Source: Opitutus sp. (GTDB taxonomy: Bacteria > Verrucomicrobiota > Verrucomicrobiae > Opitutales > Opitutaceae). Taken from it: DNA of 29,200 bases. Below the pieces are notes generated by a model. It worked only from the letters and a program-made list of their open reading frames with translations, was not told where the DNA came from and searched no databases. Made by a program: the position numbers and the translations under genes. This document shows, in pieces, positions 17,162 to 25,054 of this stretch. Location of the stretch: the NCBI GenBank assembly GCA_009695065.1, contig SIBR01000046.1, positions 1 through 29,200 of the forward strand, written 5' to 3'. The first letter of the stretch is position 1. Each line of letters starts with the position of its first letter.

Positions 17162-18990
17162 CTAACCCGTCGTCTGGTTCTGCGTCCGGAGACCAGTTCC
17201 CACCGACGGAGCCCAGCGTTTCAAAATTCGGGCCAGCTCCACCTTGGTCACCGGCTTGCCGACGAAATCGCACATGCCGACGGCAAAACAATGGTCGCGA
17301 TCCCGCTCCGCCGTGTTGACGGTCACCGCCACGATCGGCGGCGCTTTGTTGCCCGCCGCCGCCCAGATCCGCTCCGGCGTTGTGAAACCGTCCATGCCCG
17401 GCATCTGGCAGTCCATGAAGATCAACTCGAACGCGGTGGCCCCCGCCTGCGCGATTGCCTCGGGAACGTTCAGCGCCACGTCCACCACGCAGCCGAGGCG
17501 CTCCAGCAACTGGGAGGTGACGGAACGGCTGATGGCGTCGTCGTCCACGACGAGCACACGCGGACCCGGACGGGTGGCCGGCGGCGCTCCCCGCACCGCC
17601 TCGAAGGGCGGACGTGAACCGGTAGTTCGGACACCCTCCGTCACCTGCTCCGCTTTCAAAGCCTCCGCCAGGACATCGGCGCGCAGCAGCGGTTTGCGCA
17701 CCACGACGACCACGCCCACGCCGTGGCCGGTCGCCACGTCGGGATCGCGAGCGAGCAGCACGACACGGGTGGAACGAAGTTTGGCATCCGCCGCGAACAA
17801 ACGCGCCAGCTCGGCGCCACCCGTCTTCGCCACGGTTTCGTCCAGCAAAAGCACCGGATCGCACGCTTCGTCCTCAAGCGCGTCGCGCAAGAGCATCACC
17901 GCACCCGCCACGGTGTCGGCCGCATCCTTATCGACCCCCAAACGGGCGAGCATTGCGGACGCCGCGACCCGCGAGGCCGTTTGTTCATCAAGCACGACCA
18001 CGTGCAGTCCGTCGGAGGCGGGCAGGGTCAGGGTGGTCTGCGTCTGGTCGGCCACCAGCGGCAGCATCACCCAGAATTCCGACCCGCTTTCGGGCAGACG
18101 GCGGGTCCGGATCTGTCCGCCCATCAGCTCCACCAATCGCTTGCTGATGGCGATTTCGAGACCGGAACCACCGAACTTGCGCGGCGACGGCGGGTCGGAC
18201 TCCACCGAACGTTCGAAGAGCGTTGCCTGCATTTCATCCGGGACGCCCTCGCCCGTGTCGCTGACGCTGAAACGCAGCCAGGTCGCCCCCCCTGTTGTGA
18301 GGGCGCCACCGAGCCGCCCGGCAATTCGACTCGTAACACCACGCGGCCGCCCGGCGAAAATTTTACCGCGTTCGCCATCAGGTTGAAGACGATCTGCCGG
18401 AGCCGGGGCGCGTCGCCCGAAACCAGCACCGGCACGTCCGGCGCGACGATCAGCACCAACTCCAGCCCCTTGAGCAAAGCGGGCGGCGAAAGCGATTCCA
18501 CGACTTCGATGAGCGGCTGACGCAGGTCGAACGAAGCCCGGCCGATCTGAATTTTCCCGGTCTCGATGTTGGCGTAGTCCAGCACGTCTTTGAGCGACTG
18601 GTGCAGCGCCTCGGCGGACGATCGCAATGTGGTCAGGTGCTCGCGCTGGTGCGGCTTGAGCGTGTGGTCGAGCAAAAGGTCGGCGGAGCCGATGACCCCG
18701 TTGAGATGCGCCCGGATCTCCCGGCTCAGGGTCGCCAGCATCTCGCTCTTGGCCTGGCTCTCACGCGTCACCGCTTCCCGGGCTTTTTCCGCCAGGGCCG
18801 CCCGCTCCTGTTCTTCCGCCCCCTGGCGGGCCTGCTCCGCCAGATCCAGGGCATACTCGCGCCGGGCCCGTCCGAGCTACCAGGCCAGCAATCCGATGCC
18901 GCCGGCTCCCACCACAATCGCCAGCGAGTCGATCCAACCGACGTCGCCCAAAAAAGCCAGCAGGGGTGGGCACGTCGAAATCACGGGCAT
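17162..18990 (-). pseudogene. Decayed hybrid histidine kinase (TM, HisKA, HATPase, REC, REC)
   Basis: Reading from ATG 18990 gives a short N-terminus with one membrane segment (about residues 20-37), then an in-frame TAG at 18877-18879, then a coiled coil running into HisKA. The H-box reads LATLSREIRAHLNG, so the phospho-acceptor His is Arg (codon 90). The N-box RQIVFNLMANAVKFS follows; then a run of seven G (plus strand C at 18286-18292) breaks the frame. One extra base restores GATWLRFSVSDTGEGVPDE and the rest of the ATPase (GGSGLEIAISKRLVELMGG). Two receiver domains follow; the second is intact (VLVVDDDAISR, IFMDCQMPGMDG, FVGKPV). Three independent lesions argue for decay rather than one sequencing error. 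Confidence 0.82.
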
Positions 18991-19191
18991 CGGCGTAATT
19001 CTCGTCACCACTCGCCGATCACCTCAAACTCATAATGCGTCAACGACCCCGGGAGGTCGGTAGCGCCGGACCCAACGAGGCCGGGTTCCGGGGCGATCCG
19101 CCGTGATCGACCGGAGACGTTGAGGGGCGGTTGAAGCTGGTAGCCGGGATCCGGTTGGCTAGCGTTCCCCGCCATCTTGTCTCTTTCCGCC

Positions 19192-20067
19192 GTGCCTCTG
19201 CCCGTCCTGTTCCCTCTTCTGGCCGCCACCTTGTATGCCGCGGGCGCGATGCTCGTGAAGCGCTCGGCCGACCTCGGGGTCGGCGTCTGGCGAACCGCGT
19301 TCGTGGCCAACATCGCCTGCGGCCTCCTCTTTCAGTCTCTCCTGCCGCTCGGCGGCACCTTACACCCCGAGCTTTGGTGGCAGCCCGCGATCGTCGCAGT
19401 GTGTTTCGTGGCCGGCCAATGGCTGACTTTCATCTCGCTGGATCGGGGCGACGTTTCGGTGGCGACACCCGTCCTGGGGCTCAAGATCATCCTCGTCGCG
19501 ACGCTGGCCACGCTGCTCGGCGGCCAGGTGTTGCGCTGGCAGTTGTGGGTGGCGGCCGTCCTCGCCACGGGCGGCATCGCGCTGCTGAACCGCCGCGGTG
19601 GGCTATCGGCCTACCACAACGTCGGCCGCACGATCGTCACCGCGGGGCTGGCCGCGGCCGCCTATGCCATCTTCGACGTGCTCGTGCAAAAGTGGTCGCC
19701 CGCCTGGGGGCCCGGCCGCTTTCTGCCCCTCGCGCTGGGGCTCTCGGGCGTGTTCTCACTGGTCTTCGTCTTCCGCTTCCGCGCGCCCCTGAGCGCCATC
19801 CCACGGGCGGCCTGGCCGTGGTTGATCGGCGGCACGCTGACCATGGGCATCCAATCTGTGATCTTCGTTTTCACTGTCGCGAACTGGGGCAACGCGGCCC
19901 AGTCCAACGTCGTCTACAGCTCCCGCGGACTCTGGACCGTGGTGCTCATCTGGGTTTTCGGCCACTGGGTGAAAAGCCGCGAACAACAACTCGGCGGAAA
20001 CGTCCTCGCCTGGCGACTCGCCGGCGCGGTGTTGATGATGGCGGCGATTGTCCTCGTCCTGCGGTGA
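19192..20067 (+). CDS. EamA/DMT-family membrane transporter
   Basis: A 291-residue, very hydrophobic protein with about ten transmembrane helices in two repeats, the normal size and layout of EamA-type drug/metabolite transporters. The first repeat begins VLFPLLAATLYAAGAMLVKR and includes ISLDRGDVSVATPVLGLKIILVATLATLLGG, the typical helix 4-5 region; the second holds TVANWGNAAQSNVVYSSRGLWTVVLIW. The start is uncertain: GTG 19192 is used here, but TTG 19177 would add five residues. The substrate is unknown; relatives export metabolites or amino acids. It is followed after 77 bases by the C45-like gene on the same strand. Confidence 0.83.
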   Translation: MPLPVLFPLLAATLYAAGAMLVKRSADLGVGVWRTAFVANIACGLLFQSLLPLGGTLHPELWWQPAIVAVCFVAGQWLTFISLDRGDVSVATPVLGLKIILVATLATLLGGQVLRWQLWVAAVLATGGIALLNRRGGLSAYHNVGRTIVTAGLAAAAYAIFDVLVQKWSPAWGPGRFLPLALGLSGVFSLVFVFRFRAPLSAIPRAAWPWLIGGTLTMGIQSVIFVFTVANWGNAAQSNVVYSSRGLWTVVLIWVFGHWVKSREQQLGGNVLAWRLAGAVLMMAAIVLVLR

Positions 20068-20144
20068 ACGGGCGGCCGCAGTGGAACGAGCTTCCGCCAT
20101 ACCCCGACTTGACGGCGTTGGCCCCGCGGACCGAGATTCGACCC

Positions 20145-21365
20145 ATGATGCCCCACCAAAACCGGCCGGCTGTCTCACCGCCCGAAGCCGCGGGATTTTC
20201 CCGCCGGTCGTTTCTGCGCACCACCCTGGGCGGAAGCCTGCTGGTGGCGGGAACCGGGAAGTTCGGTTCCGTCCTCGCCGCCGACAAAAAGCCCGACACG
20301 CCGCTGCGCCAGTTTCCCTGTTACCGGGCCGAAGGCACGCACCGCGAACTCGGACGCCAGCATGGCGAACAGGCGGCGCGCCAGATCGCCGCGCATCTGG
20401 CCTTCATGGGCGAATCGATGAAACTCGGGAGCCGCGAACTGCAGGCGCGGGCGCGGCGTTTCTGCCCGCTGTTCGAAAAGCACTGCCCCCACCTCTTGGA
20501 GGAAATCGCCGGGCTGGCCGAAGGTGCCCGCATCACCGAGGCCGAGGCGCTGGCGGTCAACATCCGCGGCGCGTTGGGCCAGGCGCACGAGGAGGGCTGC
20601 ACGGCCTTCGCCATCGGCCGGAGAGGAACCGCGGACGGCGGGCTCCTCATTGGCCAGAACAGCGACACACTGCCGGCCGTCGTCGCTCTCTCGTATGTCC
20701 TGCACCTCAAGCCGCGGAACAAGCCCGAGCTCCTGATGTGGACTTACGGCGGCATGATCGGCTACCACGGGGTCAACCGCCACGGCGTGGCCCATTTCGC
20801 GAACGATCTCGGGGGCGGCCCGAAGTCACGCTTCGGTCTGCCACACTACCCCCTCAAGCGGTTGATTCTCGAATGCCGCACGCTCGACGAGGTCGTGCCG
20901 CTGTTCCGGCGCACGCCGCTTTGGGCCAACGGCAACTACGTGCTCGCCGACGGTACCGGCCGGATTCTCGATATCGAGGCGACGCCCGACGGCCCGGAAT
21001 TGATCACCGACCAGGGCGCGGGTTTTCTCGTGCATACGAACCATTTCATCAGTCCCCGCTACGCCACGCGCGAAAACCACGCAGAGTCCGTGCCCGACTC
21101 CTTTACCCGCCAGAAGTTGATGACCGAACTGATCGCGAGCCGGCTGGGCAAGGCGACGCTCGCCGACGTGCAATCTTACCTGCGCTCGAAGGATCGCCAT
21201 GCGACGGGCATCTGCCGCGTGGCGCAGACCGCCAGCCCGTTGGCCGGCTGGGAGACCGCGGGCATCAGTGTCGCCTCGATCATCGCAGAGCCCACCAAGG
21301 GCAAACTCCACGTGGCCGCCTCGAACGACCCGGATAACGCATTCGTGGAATACGCGATGTCGTAG
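20145..21365 (+). CDS. Tat-exported C45 peptidase / acyltransferase-like Ntn hydrolase
   Basis: A 406-residue protein starting at one of two adjacent ATGs (20145/20148). A twin-arginine signal SRRSFLRTT (19-27) precedes a hydrophobic stretch ending near VLAA (43-46), so it should be exported folded. The body fits the C45 family (acyl-CoA:6-aminopenicillanate acyltransferase-like): GTHRELGRQHGEQ, then EEGCTAFAIG with Cys152 as the presumed autoprocessing nucleophile, GQNSDT, MIGYHGVNRHGVAHFANDL and LVHTNHF. These enzymes cut amide bonds or transfer acyl groups; many bacterial members have unknown substrates. It runs in the same direction as the permease gene. Confidence 0.83.
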   Translation: MMPHQNRPAVSPPEAAGFSRRSFLRTTLGGSLLVAGTGKFGSVLAADKKPDTPLRQFPCYRAEGTHRELGRQHGEQAARQIAAHLAFMGESMKLGSRELQARARRFCPLFEKHCPHLLEEIAGLAEGARITEAEALAVNIRGALGQAHEEGCTAFAIGRRGTADGGLLIGQNSDTLPAVVALSYVLHLKPRNKPELLMWTYGGMIGYHGVNRHGVAHFANDLGGGPKSRFGLPHYPLKRLILECRTLDEVVPLFRRTPLWANGNYVLADGTGRILDIEATPDGPELITDQGAGFLVHTNHFISPRYATRENHAESVPDSFTRQKLMTELIASRLGKATLADVQSYLRSKDRHATGICRVAQTASPLAGWETAGISVASIIAEPTKGKLHVAASNDPDNAFVEYAMS

Positions 21366-21470
21366 AGGACCCCGGAGATGATTTGAGATGTGGAAATCAG
21401 GAAACAATCCGGAACGGCGGCGACGGCGGCATGACCCTGATTTTTCTGCGGGAGAATCCCTAGCCGGATC

Positions 21471-22253
21471 CTACCAAAGGGTGTAGCCGCCATCGATGAC
21501 GAGGGCGGCGCCGGTCATGTAGCGCGAAGCGTCGCTCGCGAGGTAAACCGCCAGCGGGCCGAGGTCCTCGGGCCGGCCGAAATCGCCCTGCGGGATCTGC
21601 TCGCGGAAGTTCGCGATGACTTCCGGGTGCTCGCTGGCCCAGCGAACATTGGGGGCGGTCATGAATCCTCCCGGGCAAATCGCGTTCACGGTCACGCCCT
21701 TCGGCGCCCAATCCGCGGCGGCGGCCCGGGTGAGTTGGATAACCGCCGCCTTGGCCGTCTCGTAACTGCGGCCGCCAATCCCGCGATTGGCGATCATCCC
21801 GGAAATTGAAGCGACATTGATGATTCTTCCGCCCGTGCCGCGGCGCACCATCGCACCGCCGAGGTGTTTCATGCAGAGAAAGGTACTGCTCAGATTCAAG
21901 TCGACGATCCGCTGCCAGTCCTCAAGCGATTGGTCTTCGAGGGGAATATTGATCAGCCGGCCGCCGACATTGTTGATCAGAATGTCGATGGGCCCGTGCT
22001 CCTCGAGGACGCGGCGGCAGATTGTTTCGCATTCGTCGGTGCGCCCGACGTCGCCGAGCAACGGGACCGCCACGCGGCCCAGTACGCGAATATCGCGGGC
22101 CGTCGCTTCCAAGCTTGCCGGGTCGCGCCCGACCAGCACGACATCCGCACCGGCCCCGGCGATGGCGAGCGCCATCTCCCGGCCGAGGCCGCGGCTGCCG
22201 CCTGTGATGAACAGGCGCTTACCATCTAGGCGAAATCGATCGAGAATGTGCAT
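21471..22253 (-). CDS. SDR-family oxidoreductase (gluconate 5-dehydrogenase-like)
   Basis: A 260-residue classical SDR with FRLDGKRLFITGGSRGLG (cofactor loop 17-24), ILINNVGG (91-98), Asn120, Ser149 in NVASISG, and Tyr164/Lys168 in SYETAK. It ends YMTGAALVIDGGYTLW, the typical C-terminus of the gluconate 5-dehydrogenase-like group. All catalytic residues are present. It is cytoplasmic and monocistronic as far as can be seen, 95 bases downstream of the broken PocR-type gene on the same strand, so a former regulator-target pair is possible. The start at ATG 22253 is preceded by CCTCC rather than GGAGG. Confidence 0.9.
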   Translation of the reverse strand: MHILDRFRLDGKRLFITGGSRGLGREMALAIAGAGADVVLVGRDPASLEATARDIRVLGRVAVPLLGDVGRTDECETICRRVLEEHGPIDILINNVGGRLINIPLEDQSLEDWQRIVDLNLSSTFLCMKHLGGAMVRRGTGGRIINVASISGMIANRGIGGRSYETAKAAVIQLTRAAAADWAPKGVTVNAICPGGFMTAPNVRWASEHPEVIANFREQIPQGDFGRPEDLGPLAVYLASDASRYMTGAALVIDGGYTLW

Positions 22254-22348
22254 AGGAGGCTCGTCGCGAAAAACGGAACGAGCCGCCGCAGGCTACGACT
22301 CGCGACAGGCCGGGCGCGAACTTTTGTACAGCGCGAGGCCCGGCCGCC

Positions 22349-22794
22349 TCACCCGTTCGTACCGGGCCTGCCCTTGGCGGTGGGCGGCGGGTTGAGGGCC
22401 GCTTGCAACTCCGCGAGCGTGCGCGCGGATAACCGAGCACATGGTCACCAACCCGCACCGGCACGGCGGATTCGCTCAGGCCCGCATAACACTCCAGGGT
22501 TTTCGCCGACTGCGTCGCGTTCTCCTCCAGCCGCTGCTGCAATTGGAGGCAGGCGGAGCAGGTTGGATTTGCCCCAGCCATGAGGGCGCAAAACGGATTC
22601 ACCCGTTTCGAGCCTTGAAGCGGCGATCGAAACGAGCCCGCTTCACGCAGGACCAAGGGCAGGCCGGTGGTGGCCTCGAACGCCGTCCAATACTTGAGGA
22701 ACAAGGAGGATCGTTGCAGAATCCCGACGATGTCCGCATCCGCGGGCGCAGGGGTAAGAATCAGGCGCGGAGGCAGGCGGTCGGGTCGAGCCAC
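22349..22794 (-). pseudogene. Truncated PocR ligand-binding-domain regulator
   Basis: From about GTG 22794 the frame encodes most of a PocR sensory domain: LFLKYWTAFEATTGLPLVLRE, then VNPFCALMAGANPTCSACL, ECYAGLSESAVPV and VGDHVLGY. The cysteine pattern (FC, TCSAC, EC) and the closing AVPV-x-V-GDHVLGY are the domain's hallmarks. Right after GY, near 22430-22437, sense stops; in the next frame ARTLAELQAALNPPP continues to a TGA at 22349-22351. An internal deletion joining the PocR domain to a short C-terminal tail would explain it. Intact relatives carry an AraC HTH or kinase after PocR. None is present here. Confidence 0.72.
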
Positions 22795-23076
22795 AGAAAA
22801 GTTGGAAAGGTAATGACGTTGCGGGTCCGAACCGCCGGCGAAGCCACCGGCCAAGGAAAAGATAGACCATGGCCGGAACCGGGGAGATGGGGTGTTACCC
22901 GGCCGGAACGCGCGACCGTCGCGGCCGGTCGCCTGCCTTACTCCGCGACCGATCGGATCGGCAAGCCCTCGTTTTTGGGAGGAAGCGACCACAGGCTTGC
23001 CGGCGCCGGGAGCGACGCGACGCGACCCGCTGCGCTTGCGCTTGCAGCGTGGCGCGGAGCCGGGTGAGGGTCCGCG
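22795..23076. other. Spacer between PocR remnant and methyltransferase
   Basis: No gene is supported in these 282 bases. GGCAAGCC at 22960-22967 and GGCTTGCC at 22994-23001 form a perfect 8-base inverted repeat with a 26-base loop containing GTTTTTGGGAGG. It may be part of an interspersed repeat or a hairpin in the methyltransferase leader. A GAGGG seven bases before the methyltransferase ATG is one of the few Shine-Dalgarno-like sites in the window. Confidence 0.4.
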
Positions 23077-23733
23077 ATGCTTGTTCAGCCGGGACGTGCG
23101 GTTCATTGCGCGGAGGCGATCGCCTGGATGAAGGCGCGCGGCCGGATTCCCGGCGCGTGCGCCGTGACGTCGCTGCCCGACGTCTCCGAGGTGGGCCTCG
23201 CGCTGGAAACGTGGCGGGCGTGGTTCATCGCCGCCGTGCGCCTCGTCGTCGACGCGGTGCCCGACGAGAGCGCCGCGCTCTTTTTTCAATCGGACATCAA
23301 GCGCGACGGCCGCTGGATCGACAAGGGCGCGATGGTGATCCGGGCGGCGGAGGACGCGCGGGCCCACGTGCTGTTTCACAAGGTGGTCTGCCGCCGCCCC
23401 CCGGGGCTGCCAACCCACGGCCGGCCTGGCTACACCCACCTGATCGCGGTCTCGCGCGGTCTGCGATGCCCCGACGTGCTGCCGATCCCCGACGTGATCG
23501 TCGACGCGGGCCGTCTGCCGTGGGTGCGCGCGATGGGCATCCGGGCCGCGGCGCACGCGGTGCGCTTCGCCCGCGACCAGGCAGCGGCCCGGGTCGTCTT
23601 CGATCCGTTCTGCGGCGTCGGCACCGTACTCGCCGTCGCGAATGCGCTCGGCCTGGACGCGCTGGGCGTGGAGAAGGCGAAAAAGCGGGCCGAACAATCC
23701 CGCCTGCTCACCGTGCGGCCGGACGAGCTCTGA
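23077..23733 (+). CDS. Putative class I SAM-dependent methyltransferase (DNA-methylase-like fold)
   Basis: A 218-residue protein with the SAM-binding motif DPFCGVGTVLAVAN at 176-189, followed by GLDALGVE. The order of motifs is permuted, as in amino-methyltransferases of the N4/N6 type: ACAVTSLPDVSEVG at about 27-40 occupies the place of the catalytic DPPY/SPPY loop, and the SAM motif is C-terminal. The tetrad reads SLPD instead of [DNS]PPY, so it may not methylate DNA bases the classical way. WIDKGAMVI and RPGYTHLIAVSR are further apparently family-specific blocks. No restriction enzyme is adjacent. The target (tRNA, DNA or other) is unknown. Confidence 0.72.
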   Translation: MLVQPGRAVHCAEAIAWMKARGRIPGACAVTSLPDVSEVGLALETWRAWFIAAVRLVVDAVPDESAALFFQSDIKRDGRWIDKGAMVIRAAEDARAHVLFHKVVCRRPPGLPTHGRPGYTHLIAVSRGLRCPDVLPIPDVIVDAGRLPWVRAMGIRAAAHAVRFARDQAAARVVFDPFCGVGTVLAVANALGLDALGVEKAKKRAEQSRLLTVRPDEL

Positions 23734-23767
23734 CCCGGCCCCGGTCGCGCGGGGGCCGCCGAACCGC

Positions 23768-24877
23768 TCAGCGTCCCGCCGGTTTCAGCGCGAGCCAGCG
23801 GTCGAGATATTCGTAGGCGGCCTGGCGGGCCGCCGGCGCGAAGCCGTGGCCGCCCTCCGGATACTGCGCGACGAGGTTGTCCGCGGCCTGGAAGATTTTG
23901 TCGTAGACCGGCAGGGCCGAGGTGACGCAGTCCTTCACGCCGGAGACCTCGAAATTGTCGTCGCTCCGCGGGGCGTTCACGAAGACGGGCCGCGGCGCGA
24001 GGACGCCGAGGATTTCGGTAAAGTCGAATGGCATGCGCGCGGGATCGTTGCCATACTCGCTGGCGATCCGCGGCATGTAACGGTCGCTCGTCCAGCCCTT
24101 GAGCTTGCCGCTGTAGTACTTGAAGAACGTGTTGAAGCCGGCGCTCGAAACCATCGCCCGGATGCGCGGCTCGAACACGCCAAGGAACAGGGCGTTGTGG
24201 CCGCCCAGCGACAGGCCGATGGCGCCGATGCGGCCGGCATCCACCTCGGGCAGCGAGGCCAGCACGTCGACGGCGCGGATGTGATTGACGATCCCCTTCA
24301 TGGTGCCGCTGGCGTATCCGAGCTTGTAGGGATCGGTCTTGTAGTCGGGGCCGCGCAGGACGTAGTCGGGCGCGATCACCACGTAGCCGCGCTCGGCGAG
24401 TTCCTGCGCATACTCCGTGTCGCCGGTGGCCGGCCGCTTGTCCGGCGTCGATTCACCGCGCGGAACGTAATACGGGTAAGTGGTGCCGTGAAGGCTCACG
24501 ATGGCGGGCGCGCGCCGGCCGTTGAGTCCGTCCGGTATGTAGAGATAGGCGTAGGCGCGATCGCCGGCCTCGGCGACATAGGTGATGCGCCGCCAGCTGG
24601 CTTTGGCCAGCCGCCCCTCCTTGAGCACCTCCACGGCGAGCGGCAGCCGGTGATCGATCACGGGCAGCGGCCCCATCACCACCTGCATGTTGGCGATCAC
24701 GTCGTTGCGCCGGCGGTTCCATTCCTGCTGGGTCGCGACCGGGTGGCGCGCGCCCGTTTGATCCAGGTAGTAAAGCAGATCGTTCTTATCGGGGTAGAAG
24801 GGAGCCGCGGCGACTGACGTCGCCAGCGAGACGGCACCTAATGCAAGGAGGGCGGAAACCGCGCGTCGAAATGACAT
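23768..24877 (-). CDS. Secreted alpha/beta-hydrolase, acetyl-xylan-esterase/dienelactone-hydrolase-like
   Basis: A 369-residue protein starting at ATG 24877 (MSFRRAVSALLALGAVSLATSVAAA is a clear signal peptide region); an in-frame ATG at 24901 is less likely. The hydrolase fold shows the IVSLHGT oxyanion strand, the nucleophile elbow GLSLGGH (Ser223), an acid in APRSDDNFE, and a catalytic His in YPEGGHGF. By family it removes acyl groups from a carbohydrate. It lies downstream of a polysaccharide lyase gene (178-base gap) on the same strand, fitting a role in deacylating the polymer. Its start region is repeated at 29021-29038. Confidence 0.84.
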   Translation of the reverse strand: MSFRRAVSALLALGAVSLATSVAAAPFYPDKNDLLYYLDQTGARHPVATQQEWNRRRNDVIANMQVVMGPLPVIDHRLPLAVEVLKEGRLAKASWRRITYVAEAGDRAYAYLYIPDGLNGRRAPAIVSLHGTTYPYYVPRGESTPDKRPATGDTEYAQELAERGYVVIAPDYVLRGPDYKTDPYKLGYASGTMKGIVNHIRAVDVLASLPEVDAGRIGAIGLSLGGHNALFLGVFEPRIRAMVSSAGFNTFFKYYSGKLKGWTSDRYMPRIASEYGNDPARMPFDFTEILGVLAPRPVFVNAPRSDDNFEVSGVKDCVTSALPVYDKIFQAADNLVAQYPEGGHGFAPAARQAAYEYLDRWLALKPAGR

Positions 24878-24880
24878 GGG
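24863..24880. repeat. Direct repeat copy 1 (GCGTCGAAATGACATGGG)
   Basis: This exact 18-mer covers the start codon of the esterase gene (minus strand: CCC, ATG, then S-F-R-R codons). The same 18-mer lies at 29021-29038 in the same orientation, and weaker similarity extends about 18 bases further upstream of the ATG. Confidence 0.7.
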
Positions 24881-25054
24881 ATAGGGATGAGTTGACGACA
24901 TGGGATGATCTTTGGGCGATAGAAATTTTGAACCTTAACGCGATCGTGTGGTTCAGCGCCATCCCGCGCGCCGGATAGTCTTTTTTGCCGCGTCATGGCT
25001 GGGATTCGTTTGCCGGTTGCAGTTTTATCTTGGACCAGCGTGCGGGATCATCGG
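24878..25054. other. Spacer upstream of the esterase gene
   Basis: This 177-base spacer separates the lyase stop from the esterase start. GACATGGGAT occurs twice 24 bases apart (24873-24882 and 24897-24906), giving two possible start codons in the same CCCATGTC context. An AT-rich patch near 24920-24940 (gatagaaattttgaacc) could hold a promoter, so the esterase may also be transcribed separately. No terminator with a T-run was identified. Confidence 0.35.

Noticed and set aside
18761..18973. Separate 70-codon gene upstream of the kinase
   Set aside because: It is an out-of-frame reading of the kinase's own membrane and coiled-coil region, composed mainly of Gly/Arg/Pro.
22219..23697. A 492-codon minus-strand frame spanning the PocR remnant and the methyltransferase
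   Set aside because: Only the middle part makes biological sense (PocR domain); the N-terminal half is antisense to the methyltransferase and the C-terminal tail is out of frame. It is not a single gene.
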